DNA of 64,000 nt, from positions 14,833,174 through 14,897,173 of the forward strand of contig JAVTVX010000002.1 in the NCBI GenBank assembly GCA_033439265.1, read 5' to 3'. Origin of the DNA: Dillenia suffruticosa. Taxonomy: Eukaryota > Streptophyta > Magnoliopsida > Dilleniales > Dilleniaceae. Positions 51,880-62,980 of this stretch are shown here, piece by piece. The notes beneath the pieces were generated by a model. The model ran no database searches, was not told the origin of the DNA, and saw only the letters and a list, made by a program, of their open reading frames with translations. Position 1 is the stretch's first letter. Every line of letters begins with the position of its first letter. The position numbers and the translations under genes were made by a program.

Positions 51880-52450
51880 TTTTGTTTGTATTTTTTCTCT
51901 AAATACATTAATTAAGTTTTCTCTTTCTAAAGAATAAAATTGTTTTTCTTTTTTTTTTTTAAATTAAACACATTAATTTTCTCTCTCTAAAAATTTAATT
52001 CACATTTTCTCTCTTCAAATATATTAATTTTAATTTTAATTTTTCTAAAAAATTAAAATTAATTTTTCTCTCTCTAAAAATAAACACATTAATTTTTTGA
52101 AAGAAATTTAGTTTATATTCTCTATCCAAACACATTTATTTTAAATTTTCTCTCCAATAAACAAAATTTTGTTTTTTTATTTCTAAAACTAAACACATTA
52201 ATTTTTCTTTAAAAAAATCAATTTAATTCCCTTTTTTTCTTCAAACACATTGAATTTAAGTATTTTCTCAAATAAAATTTAATTTTTCTCTACCTAGTAC
52301 ATTAATTTTTATTTTCTAAAAAATAAATTTAATTCAAAGTTTCTTTCTCTGAATACATTGATTTAAAATTTTTCTCTTTGTAAAACTAAACATATTAATT
52401 TTATCCTTCAAGAAAAATTAAATTATTTAAAATTTTTGTTTTCCTAAATT
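51880..52450. repeat. Degenerate AT/CT-rich tandem array
   Basis: Phrases of the form AAACACATTAATTTT, then TCTCTCTCTAAAAA, then AAATTTAATT recur about eight to ten times at roughly 50-65 bp spacing. The array is imperfect and non-coding. Confidence 0.6.
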
Positions 52451-52969
52451 TAATGATATTTTTGGTTGTCGTAGAATAAATTTAGTTGATATTTTTTTCA
52501 TCAATAAATTTTGATTAAACTTAAATGTTAAAATCAATAAATTCATATTCTCTTCTTTATAGATTATGCAGCCTTTGATATATTCACATGTAGTTAAATA
52601 ATTATCTTAATTTATAGATAAGTATTTAACTATAAATTTATATAGAGGAGGAAATTGTTTTTTTCATCATATTCTGTGAATACATAGATAAGTATTTTTG
52701 GTTGCCGAATATGTATTTTTCAATCTTGATGTTAGACAAATTGTATAGAGGAGGAAATTTAATCTTTGAGGAAAGCAACCACCAAGTCAGTATTCCCACC
52801 TCTCACGGGAGAGACCCGGGTTTGATTCTCGGCAACGGGCGGTTTTTTCCCACATTTTTTCATTAGCTAGATTATGAGGGTTTACAAGCTTTTGGCAAGA
52901 GAGAGGCGCATGAGCGGTTCGCTTCCCAGTGTTTTCCAATAAAACATAAAAGAATTACATTATCAATTA

Positions 52970-53186
52970 ATACCGACGTGGATTTACTCAATTAGATGTA
53001 GAGTTAAATTTCTTTAAACATGATCGAGATTGGACTCCTGTTGAAAGTATCAGACTCTCATGTATATGGAACATTTTCGTTAAAAGATTCACCCTTCGAA
53101 AAGGAGTCATTGTAGCGATCGATGTAAATTAATCAGGATGAATTCTCAGATATCGGGCGATATCCAAGACATGATATAAAAAAAAA
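52970..53186 (+). mobile_element. tRNA-derived SINE, degraded
   Basis: About 215 bp, co-linear with the SINE at 59388-59600. It has a degraded A box (TTTACTCAATTAGATG), a degraded B box (GATTGGACTCC), TCTCATGTATATGGA, AAAAGGAGTCATTGTAGCGA and a 3' part ending TATCCAAGACATGATATAAA plus poly-A. An 8-bp ATCAATTA flanks it at 52962-52969 and 53187-53194, consistent with a target-site duplication. Confidence 0.8.
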
Positions 53187-53194
53187 ATCAATTA

Positions 53195-54788
53195 TTAAGT
53201 TTTCCTATTTTTATACGGTTTTTTATATATTTATATATTTATAAAACTTTTATACCCCTGTAAGTTTTTTTCCCCTTTTTGCCAAAGGCTTTTTTTTTTT
53301 TTTATATAATTGTACTTCTACTAATAAAAAACATAATTTTATACCAAATAGGATGTCCTTATCATATTTGATTTTCTAAAAAAAAAAACAGAGGGAAATT
53401 GTCATGAACAAAACTTGAAAAGAAAAATATTATTTATTTATTATTTTAATTCTCCCAATTATTGTCTAAACTGTATCTATAAAATTAAAATGAACAGAGG
53501 AAATCAACCCTTTCTACCAAGACATCAACCTTTCTGCCACTGCCATTTGGGCTGCGACTTCCTTCACTATTGAGAAGCATGCCTTCTTTAGTGGGTTTTT
53601 TTTTTTTTTTTTTTTTGTTTTTTGAGTTTGACTTAGTTAAACTTAAATATTAAAATAAAGAGAATTTATATTCTATTCCTTATAAATTATATCAGTTTAT
53701 ATATTTATATATAATTGTTTTGGCCTATGCTTAACCTAATTGAAAAATATAAAAAATTTTGATAAGACAAAAAAGGCTCGATCTTAAACCCAATCGTACT
53801 TAAACCTGAATCCGATTAAACTTGGTATACCTTAAGTGATATTTAATTATGTACAAATAGTGATTTATTTTATGTAATAATAAATTAAAGTTCTTATTAA
53901 CATTTAAATTTAGTTCTTTGGTGTTCACTCTCTTTACTCAATTTCTTTTGAACCAGCTTCAAATTGGAAATATCTGGAATACAACAATGAGAACCAAGTA
54001 TCTCCTCCACATGAAATTAATGATCACCATTGCAAGTGATAAAATTTCACGAGTTGCTAGAACTCTGCAAGTTTTCTCAATGCCATTTTGGGGTGGGGGG
54101 TTTGGGGTAGAGAGAAATCATAGGATTTTCCAATATTAAAATTTTTCTATCTCTGTTAGGGATGAGCATTCAATTTAGTTAACTCTACCCATGAAAAAAA
54201 ATGAACAAAATCCTAATTGGATTACGATTATTCAGTTTTCAATCATTTGATTTTTGGTTCAGCTGCAAAAAAATAATAAATAATAAATAATAAATAAATA
54301 AATATTAAAAATTAAAAAAAAAAAAGAATTGGGATCAAATCTCATAATTTGGGAATGGTTCAACATACAAACGCACACCTAAGGAAGGAAAGCAACTTGT
54401 TGGTTAAATACTACCCCAAGTGCTGGATATTGCAATCCTGGGCATTTAATATATTTCCATGTTGTCTTAATTTTCCAAATCATATACTGTCGCTTCAATA
54501 GTGCATTTCTTTTTTTTTTTTTTTAATACTTGACTAATAGATATCCGGAATCATGAGGAGGAGCTGTCTCAATATAGTTTTTTTTATTCCCAAAATTCAA
54601 CTCAAATCTTGATTAAGCGATTTAGTATCTTTCTCGTTAAACCAACCAACTTTCTTGGTTTCAAATTCTAGGCATCGGCTTCTCAAATCCAATAAGACAA
54701 ATATTCTTGGCCAGGAAAATTGATCTAATAAAATGGACATCAGATGGCATACATCAATTCATCATCAACAGTAAGCAGTTAGGAAGCA
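53195..54788. other. Gene-less AT-rich region
   Basis: Poly-T runs and AT-rich DNA. Another copy of the dispersed AT-rich repeat lies at about 54570-54660. No supported gene. Confidence 0.5.
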
Positions 54789-54935
54789 CTATATTATGCA
54801 AGCAACAAAGGCCAGCAAAACGAGGGCCCGAATACTCGAGCTCAGCTTAGCCAGCGGACCATTTGAGACATAGCTACGGTTTCCAACACCGACCATGTAG
54901 TAAGTGTTTTCTGTTGATGATGACTCTTCTTCCTT
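54789..54935 (-). CDS. Orphan 3'-terminal exon, unrecognised protein
   Basis: A minus-strand exon of 147 nt follows an acceptor (GTTTAG) and ends with TAG at 54789-54791. It encodes 48 residues beginning KEEESSSTENTYYMVGVGNR, then SYVSNGPLAKLSSS, and ending in the hydrophobic tail ALVLLAFVACII. An acidic/Ser-rich piece followed by a short hydrophobic C-terminus would fit a membrane-tail or GPI-attachment signal, which is inference. I do not recognise the family. No upstream exon is found within the next 1 kb, although 55010-55130 resembles a leader ending in an AG. It may be a gene remnant. Confidence 0.45.
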   Translation of the reverse strand, partial: KEEESSSTENTYYMVGVGNRSYVSNGPLAKLSSSIRALVLLAFVACII

Positions 54936-55914
54936 CTAAACCAAATACACTAGACAGATTCATTTTGTTCCCAAAAGTGATAGATTGAAAACTAAATGAT
55001 TTTTGAGGGATTGACAGAGCAAATTGAGATCACCTAAAAAGAGAGAAACTGGGGTTTTGAGAGGGAATTTGTGATGCGGTTTGTGTAATTGAAGAGAAGA
55101 TGCTAAATTGAGTGTGAAGGTCTATTGATAAATTTGAAGAATGAGAATGGAGTTCATAGAGAGAGGGCAATGTAGGGATTTAGGGCAATCATCGGAAGTC
55201 TTGACTCTTAGGGAAGGGAAGGGATAGGATATTATATAATAAAAATAATCCCGTTTTTGGTTATAAACCGAACCAAACTAAATCTTGTCTCATTGCCCTT
55301 GTTTTGTCCTTGTGGTTTCAAGCTTTTCAAACAAAGTTGAACACACACAATCATTCATATTTTAGTAACTCAGAATACACAGAAAATTAAAATTTAGATA
55401 ACCACTTAATTTAAAATTTAAAAACATTGATTAGATTGCAAGAAACAGATGTCCGAATTCAAAACTTAGTGGATATAATCGAATTTGTATAGTGGGCAAT
55501 TTTGATATTTCAGTCACCGATAAGAGACATGTTTAACACTAGCATCAAGATACAAAGAGTAACCTTAAGCAATCGGGGTTCCCGAGTGTATTCCATGACC
55601 TAATTTTCTATGCAATCATTCCTTTGGGCCAGTCTCGGGACTATAGGACCCCAAACCAACCCATATTCTAATGGGCCTTTTCCCGTGCACCTAAAACTTA
55701 AGCTCATGCCCCCAAAAAATTAAGGCCGGGACAAACATGGCCATGACCCACCTACCTTAATTCTAAGGTACTTCGGCAATCTCCATAGGCTCTCCTCTAA
55801 GAAAAGTTACGTTTAGTGCTAAAATTTATAGGAACAATCATTATGTAAAGTCTTGCTATAAAAATCTTTTCTTATAATGAGAAAATATTACAAAGATGAC
55901 ATTTTGCTAGATCA
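54936..55914. other. Spacer between orphan exon and LINE
   Basis: Nothing coding is supported. On the minus strand 55010-55200 is pyrimidine-rich like a 5' leader, and 55600-55790 contains several GCCCA/TGGGC motifs. Neither connects to a visible gene. Confidence 0.4.
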
Positions 55915-56076
55915 TGAAGGAGGATGGGGCTTTGTGGACTAAAATCCCGTAGAGTAAGTATCTTAAAGGAGACAATTTGCTAGAGCATAAGAGAAGAGGC
56001 GACACTTCGGTAGTGTGGGGAGGTATTTGTAGCGTTAGAGATTGTCTCAAAAGGGGCATTAAATGGAGAGTTGGTG

Positions 56077-56266
56077 CTTCGTTGATCTAGTGGGAAGGAC
56101 ACTAGTACCCCACATTAAGAACCAGGATTTGAGTCTTGATAGTGGCAAAAACGACGTTGGGAGAGTTTCTTCCCGATGGGAACCTGACAACATCTTGACC
56201 CAGATTAGTTGGAGCAAAACTCCGGATACTTGAGGTTGGACCAAGTCCATGGGATCAAAAAAAAAA
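56077..56266 (+). mobile_element. SINE inserted in the LINE, 16-bp target-site duplication
   Basis: A 190-bp insertion splits the LINE codons for KRGIKWRVGDGK. AAATGGAGAGTTGGTG is present at both 56061-56076 and 56267-56282. The left part has tRNA-like promoter boxes (TTGATCTAGTGGG and GGATTTGAGTC). The right part (CAGATTAGTTGGAGCAAAAC, CTCCGGATACTTGAGG) ends in poly-A and resembles the shared 3' domain of many angiosperm SINEs. Removing the insertion and one duplication rejoins the LINE frame. Confidence 0.9.
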
Positions 56267-57057
56267 AAATGGAGAGTTGGTGATGGCAAGTCCATAAGCT
56301 TTTGGTTTGACAGATGGCTTGGCAACGAGGAACTGGTGGGGAAAGCCATAATTAAGCAGGGATGTTCTGCAGCAACCAAAGTCAGTCAATTCTGGGACGA
56401 GGAGGGCAGGTGGAAGGTAGAGGAGTTCACAGCTGTTCTCCCGAGGGACAAAGTAGAGGAAATCAGAGAGGTGTTAATCCCCGGGGACAGAAGTAGATGT
56501 GACTCCCAGTTCTAGAAAGAGAAACCTGATGGTTAGTTCTCTTTGGCTTCTGTGTATTGGATTCAGAAGGAGTTGCCAGGGCAGCAGGTGGTAGAGGAGG
56601 ACAGGAATTGGGTGTGGAGACTGAAATGTCCGAGTCAAGGTCTTTCTATGGCTGGCTGCGAAAGGTAGAATTTTGACCAAGTCTGAACTCCAAAGGAGGA
56701 GAATTGTGGAAGATGGGACACGCGACATCTGTAAAAAGGGAGAGGAATCAGTGGAACACGCTTTGAGAGACTGCAGCCATGCGAGCCATCTGGAGGAAGT
56801 TGGTGCAGAGAATTGACACAATTGATAGCTTCTGGAGAGAGAGAGAGAGAGGCCGTGTATGGTTTATGAGTGGGGCTGGCAAGAAGTTTAAGCTGGGGTT
56901 GTAGGAGGGAGTGAGCTTTGCGCTGATCGTGTGATCCATTTGGAAGTCAAGGTGCTGCGTGCCACATCAGCAGAAATTGGAGCCTCCCCTGCAGGTCACC
57001 AAAAGGGCGTTAAGCATGGTTAGGCGGCCTCAAGGAGGCTCAACTTGGACAGCAGGG

Positions 57058-57143
57058 AGTCCCCCGGGACAGTCTAATGGTACAAATCCCTCTTCCTCAA
57101 TATGGTGATTCCAGTTTCAAATCCTTGTACAACCAAAAATAAA
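57058..57143 (+). mobile_element. Short SINE-like insertion, 16-bp target-site duplication
   Basis: An 86-bp insertion is bounded by AACTTGGACAGCAGGG at 57042-57057 and 57144-57159. It holds a B-box-like GTTTCAAATCC, an A-box-like CAGTCTAATGG, and an A-rich end AACCAAAAATAAA. Size and boxes suggest a tRNA-like, very short SINE. It differs in sequence from the other SINEs here. Confidence 0.75.
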
Positions 57144-57799
57144 AACTTGGACAGCAGGGGAGAGGAAGAGCTGAGTGTCTTGGACGAGACCTCTTGAAGA
57201 CAAAATTAAGCTTAATGTGGATGGAGGAGCTTTGATGGAGGGAAGCAAAACAAGTGCAGGTGGTCCCTTCAGGAATAGTAGAGGAGAGCGGATCCATGGC
57301 TTTTGGGCCAATGTGGGGTCAACGAATAGAGAGATAGCGGAGCTGTGGGGGTTGAGGGAGGGGCTGTTGATAGCCAAAGATCCGGGTCTTGGGGAGCTTG
57401 CTGTCGAGAGTAACTCCCTCGCTGTCGTCAGTGCTGTGAACAAGGGGGGGTTGGTGTCGATCATCCTTGGAGGAATCTAGTCCTCGACTGCAAAGAGCTC
57501 AAAAATGAGCTGGGCATTTCAGAGATCAAGCATGTTTACACGGAGGCTAATAGGTCTGCTGATAGGTTGGTGGAGTTGGATAAAGGGTTCAGGCAGGCTT
57601 GCATGAAGCCTGTAATCCTCCACCTGAGGTGGAGGCCCTCTTAAAAGCTTGATGTGGAGGGAGTCTCTTGGGTGAGGAAGAAAAGGAGGTCTCCTCCGGA
57701 CATGTAGTCCCCCTAGTGGGTTGCAGATCGTCTGCGCTTCTGGGAGCATTAGTTTTGCTGCTGTTTCCTCGTGTTTCTGCTAGCAGTAAAAAGTTTGCA

Positions 57800-58412
57800 G
57801 GTAGAAGAAAAACTATTTCATTATCTGACCGCATCACCTTGCGGCAAAAGAACACCCCCGGGGAGGGGGGGGCTTTGATTCCTAAGGCATCCAACATTGA
57901 CTCCCAATGGACCCTATCCTATCCCACAGTAAATGTATTCTTCAAAACTAAATGTGTCCGATCTATCCCGTCATATCCCACTAACAAATCCAACCCAATA
58001 ATGCACGACGAATGAACTTACGGTATGAGCGATCAACTAAAAATGTAGGAAAGACAATGTAAGGTACAAAATAATTTAAATTACATGGAACAAAATATGC
58101 TTATGTGGCGAAATCAGCAGGTGACAAGATACTAATGCTAACTACTTTAGGGGTCATCGCTACCATAAGATCTAGGGAAATGTGGCTAATACTTAAAATG
58201 GAACGTGTACTTTTTATATCAAGGATTTTTTAAACGTTAATTAAGACTAAAATATGTTAAATTGCTGAATTCGTACAAATATTAATATTCAGATTATCGA
58301 GTCAAGAGAATATGCATTAATAAATGCTACGTAGAAGATAATAACAATATTGTGTGACTCACCTCAATTTGAAGTCCGGTAACCAATAGAGCAGTTCAAT
58401 GTGATCAGACTC
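57800..58412. other. Spacer left of the unidentified gene
   Basis: No supported gene. 58366-58412 is probably the 3' untranslated continuation of the final exon of the gene to the right (minus strand); a GTGAGT donor-like site follows it at about 58360. Confidence 0.4.
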
Positions 58413-61400
58413 TCACACAGCACCCTGCAAACTATTTTATAAAATAAAATATTTTTAGTACAAAATATGCTTTCCGCATCAGCAAACTTTTTAAAAGCTT
58501 ATCACAACAGCAAGAAGAGTTCTCGCAGCATTAGCAATAAGGGGAACCTGCTAACAAAAATCCTAAGAGTAAGAATACAAAACCCTTGCAACAAATCATA
58601 ATCAAATAAGACTAACGCAATTGATATCAGTCGGGTGTAAAAAATGCCTATCAACCTTTTTCAAATATTTCACATGTTATGACCACTACTTTTCGTCCTT
58701 GCCATCTGTCATATCAACAATGAGGAATGACAAAACTAACACTAAATTGCTCTCGAGGCATGTGATGTTTGTCTATGTAAAGACCAGAACACTGGCTTAT
58801 CATGTGTCCCGGCATCTCATCTTCTTCTTAAACATACTTCTTGTCTCCTTTTATAATCTCCAAAATATGTAAATAATTAGAGCCATCCTGTAATGCAAGA
58901 ACCAAAGAATAATGAACTGCAGTCTGTACATGACAATATAATATGCTTTACCGTGGCTTTCAGATGATCTTTGTGCTTCTGCAAGGGTGCCAAATGGTTA
59001 AAGAATTTCACGTGCAAAAAAGAAAAGAAATGATGCTATGCCACCTACTTGAATGCCTCTCTGCCCTGTAGATACCGAAGATTCTGGTTCCACACTGCCA
59101 AAATATACAACATGCAGCATATTCAAATTGTTGTGCGCTATGTCTGTGGTGACGCTACTGTGGTGAGGATGATGAATAAATACACCATCCTATGTTAAAA
59201 CAAATGGCAACTGTGATGTCTTCTCCATGAGTTTGACCAAGAAGATGCAAAAACATGATGACAAGGATGATCAGACGAAGTTATCCCCCAGATAGCAGTG
59301 ACCAGGTTCCGACCAGGTTCCTTAATAAGATGTAATCAGTGTTTCTTCTAACAATTTAAATTGTGGTTCGTGAATACAAGATGAAGCACCAACGTGGGTT
59401 GGCTCAACTGGATGTGGGGTTAAGTACCGTTAAGCATGACCGAGGTTCGACTCCCGCCGGGAGCATTGGGCTCTCATGTGTATGGAGCGTTTCCCATTGG
59501 GAAGCCCGCCCTCCAAAAGGAGCCACTGCAGCGATCGGTCTAGATTAGTCGAGATGAAATCTCGGATACCAGACGGTATCCAAGACATGGTACAAAAAAA
59601 AATACAAGATGAAGCTTGTGCTGGTTGCACCTGACAGCAATCTCTGTAGTGATTATTTACCGTAATCTCTATTTTAACAAACCATTCATTAAAGGTCCAG
59701 TGTTACAACTTTTATCTTTTTCCTCCCATATTTTTCTTCATGGTATCTATCCTTTTCACATCTCCTTGCCAACCATAATCACTCATTGCCAACTAGAACC
59801 GAATTTGCCTATAGCACTCCTTTCTGCCACTTATTTGGTCAGATGCAGGTTGTGGGTTTGACAAACTGATTATCTAGGGTCAACCTGATGAAGGTCCTTC
59901 AAACCAGCCAAAACCAACTTCGTAGACCACTACTGGATGTGGTTCCAACCCTATCTTTTATTAAGAAGTCTAACCTCTATTTGATATTGCGTATTTCAGG
60001 AGTTCACCTGTGACCTCAAGGCTATGACTTCTTTGAGCAACCAAGCTGCTCCACTGCATCAAAGAAAAAAAATTGTAAAATTATGGACAGGAACAAAATC
60101 CATACCTTGTAAAGCCAAAAAAAAAAAAGAATCATTTAGACAAAATGGTAAAGGGGCATCCTATGATCATCAATCATGGATGTGAGCAGAAAATGAAGGA
60201 ATATATTCTTACCAACTTGATCTTCATGCCATAGCTGATGAACCAACCAATACATCTCAAAACCAAGAAAGATGCGATGTGCAAATGAAGCAGCTGAAAT
60301 GCCTGTGGCAGCTAACTTTCCAATAGAGTAGAGCTTACTCGCAATTTTCACCAATAAAGAGTAATTAAAGTAATTACTTCCATAGTGACGTGAGCAGCAT
60401 AAAGAAACTAGACAGAAATACTAAGACTTATCAATTAGACAACTTACACTACACTTTACTGACACATTCAAATTATGGCATGCGAAAAAGTTTGGCAAGA
60501 AACCTAGACTTACATGTTTCTTATGAGACCGATAAAACCAGTATTAAGGAAATTTTAGTCAATAACTACAGAGTCATAATTGTAGTAAACTTGTAAAAAC
60601 TATTATCACCTTGTTAAACTACACTTTCTATTATTTTTCCAATGCACGTACAAAGAAAATATTGAGAAGTTCTAAAAAATCAAACCTACTCATTATTCAT
60701 ACAATCTGATCATTTCAAAATGTGTTAAACAAGACCCATTAGAGAGCAGTAATCAAAAGAATTATATGAAACCCTCCTGCAATACAAAGATGAAAAAAGT
60801 GGAACTCGAGTAAATTTGAGAAAGAAAAGATGCTTACTTCAGAGGCTTGAAAGTAAAAACATAAAAGAAACAACATGGGATTGTGCCAAACCGGGAGTAT
60901 TTGATGGTGTCCTCATAAGGAATATTTGTGTTGCTCTTAGTTTACCGGGAGTATCACCTGATCAACAATACCTATTGCTATCCAATGTACTGTGAGAAAG
61001 GATTATGACAAAAATAAGCAAATCAGCCCACCTCTTTACCAGGTTGATTATCAAACGAGTATTGATTAATAATCTCCTGTCATTGTCCATTTCTGCTTGT
61101 CTTTTTTTTACGATCTGTTGCCTTAATTTTCTGCTTGACTTTCATTCTATACCAATGACAAGCACATAAACATACACATATGCAGCTCCAAACTTCATCA
61201 ACCAGAACAGATTAATAGTGGTCTTTCTAAACATTGTAACAGACTTTAGGTGAAAGGCTCCAAAGACCATACAATTTGTAGTTCAATGAGAAGTTAATTT
61301 GTCAGGCAACTGAAAATCGGTAAACCTGTAAGAGATGCATAAACTGTATACAAGTAGACTATCACTCCACACTTTCCCAGAGTTCAAGCATTAAATATAT

Positions 61401-62427
61401 AACATATAAAACAATAAAAATATATATACCCAAGCAAAACTCAACACGAGACATGCCAACATCGCAAGTAGTGTGCACAAAGATTTTACGACTGCATCAA
61501 ATTTTGCAGAAAGAGAGGGGGAAAAAAACACTAAATCATGGATCTTACAGGAAAAAAGCATAAGCAATAGGAAAATTATAGAGAAAATCAGCCCTGAAAT
61601 TGATTTTTAATTCCTCCAATGCCTTTTCTTTCTTCTTCTTTTCCTGGGTAATGTCAAAGAAAAAAAAAGGAAAATGCTAATAATACAAATTAGGGTCCAA
61701 TATAAGTAAGTTTTCCTAAAGACTACAACAGCAGCCAGAAGAAACCTCATGGAATTGGAAATAAATGCAAACTGCAGACAAGAAACACAAAAAGGTAGAA
61801 TTAAAAATAAAAGGAGTGAAAAAGCTTTACCAGATGTCTAGATCTTGTTAATGAATGACCTGACACTGCCAAGGAAACTTCCTCCGCTGCATCTACCAGC
61901 CAGACAAGCCAAGAAAACAAAAGAGCATAGAGAATACTTGTTTAGCATCTTGCATAGGAAAAATCAATTAATGCAATTAAAGCTGCATCTACCAGCCAGA
62001 CAAACCAAAGCTTTATGCTGGTGCCTACTCAATCTCAGATTGGTGGATGCTAAAGTTTTGCGCCACTAGAATCTAGTGCAAAGCTTCTCCTCTTCCAGGC
62101 TTCAGGTTAGTCATGTCATGGGACACCACTAGGCATCAACTAGAAAAGGTTAACATTTACTAATTGTTTGAAAGGTAAATATCTTACATTAATCATGAAG
62201 AAAGTTACAATTATCTATTCAAATAGAAGATCCACATAGGCATGATTAGGCAAACTAAGAGACCCAGAGGAAAACACAAGATGCTACATCTTAGGAGCAA
62301 AAAGAATTTTATCTTTCAGAACAGATTTTATTTTTTTTATTCCAACTTACTAACAATGAATTTAAGTTCATCTGACATTTCATCTTCTGTCAGGGGAAGG
62401 ACCTCAAGTGCTTTCCCTCTTTTTTCT
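58413..62427 (-). CDS. Unidentified multi-exon gene, 3' part (partial)
   Basis: Six minus-strand exons fit together in phase: 62351-62427, 61831-61892, 61549-61643, 59049-59094, 58952-58978 and 58413-58424 (TGA 58413-58415). Each has an AG acceptor and GT donor. Read through, they give GKALEVLPLTEDEMSDELKF, IVNAAEEVSLAVSGHSLTRS, RHLEKKKKEKALEELKINFR, ADFLYNFPIAYAFFL, then VEPESSVSTGQRGIQKHKDH and LKATGAV. I do not recognise the family. The Lys/Glu-rich stretch may be helical and FLYNFPIAYAFFL is a short hydrophobic patch. The start of the first listed exon is approximate (a purine-rich AG choice), and more exons should lie right of the window. The 2.5-kb intron between the third and fourth exon holds a SINE and one copy of a large direct repeat. 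Confidence in single exons is moderate and in the whole chain lower. Confidence 0.5.
59388..59600 (+). mobile_element. tRNA-derived SINE with perfect 15-bp target-site duplication
   Basis: A 213-bp element has an A box (TGGCTCAACTGG), a perfect B box (GGTTCGACTCC), a middle region (CTCATGTGTATGGAGCG, AAAAGGAGCCACTGCAGCGA) and a 3' domain (GATTAGTCGAGATGAAATCT, CGGATACCAGACGGTATCC). It ends in poly-A. AATACAAGATGAAGC occurs at 59373-59387 and 59601-59615. It lies antisense inside an intron of the unidentified gene. The intact boxes make it younger than its relative at 52970. Confidence 0.93.
59665..60795. repeat. Large direct repeat, copy A
   Basis: Starts ATCTCTATTTTAACAAACCA and runs to about TATATGAAACCCTCCTGCAA, with the same order of phrases as copy B at 62981. 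Identity is roughly 80-85% by eye, with small indels. On the minus strand a frame at 60136-60354 (containing HRIFLGFEMYWLVHQLW) is open here but broken in copy B, so I do not call it a gene. Confidence 0.85.
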
Positions 62428-62980
62428 CTCAATCCACACAAGTGGACAACCAGAGGATTGAAGAACAAAACAAATGAAGTATTAAACTGCTTAGTAACCT
62501 CTGGCTGGAGAAGCTAACATGAATATTACCCTGTGATCGGGACATAACATTATGCTCACTCAACACAAAAGCACAAGAAAAAAAATAGGGAAATCACAAG
62601 AAGTTCAAAGCTCAACAATGTCCCTCATGTGAACCTAGAAGTTTCAAGGAAGCTACTGAATTCTTGGCACACGCCAACCAAAACCACTTCAGCAAGACAT
62701 ATACCCAACACCATATCACAATGATTTATCACAAGCACAGAGATCAACAATAGCTCTTGAACAAACCCAGAAGACTTTCCAGAGGCTACTTCTTTGTGAG
62801 TATAAGCCGACAAAAACCACTTGATAGGATGACGAGTAAAATTACTGCAAATAACCTCCATTAGCTTCTAACCAAAAAGCAATATCTCCACGAAAAAGTC
62901 CAAAGCTACCGCCTTAATGAGTTACTAACTCAAGATCTATGATATGCAAAATAAATGGTATGGACTATTTAGTATAAGCT

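Larger units (their letters stand above)
55915..57790 (+). mobile_element. L1-type plant LINE remnant with RNase H domain
   Basis: The plus strand encodes the C-terminal half of a plant LINE ORF2 with stops and frameshifts. An LWTKIP-stop-SKYLKGDN segment comes first. Then comes KRGIKWRVGDGKSISFWFDR, split by a SINE, followed by a degraded zinc-binding region. The RNase H domain has KLNVDGGALMEGSKTSAGGP (from 57200), the ELWGLREGLLIAK helix and ESNSLAVVSAVN, where the usual catalytic Asp of the ESDS motif is Asn. After a frameshift near 57455 it continues DCKELKNELGISEIKHVYTE and ANRSADRLVEL. The element is truncated at the 5' side and cannot be active. A separate small SINE-like insertion lies upstream of the RNase H part. 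Confidence 0.85.

Noticed and set aside
57668-58015. 115-aa plus-strand frame after the LINE
   Set aside because: The first half is the LINE 3' untranslated region and the second half is unrelated low-information sequence; there is no gene support.
60136-60354. Minus-strand frame with HRIFLGFEMYWLVHQLW as an exon
   Set aside because: The frame is broken in repeat copy B, and the flanking exons already join in phase without it.
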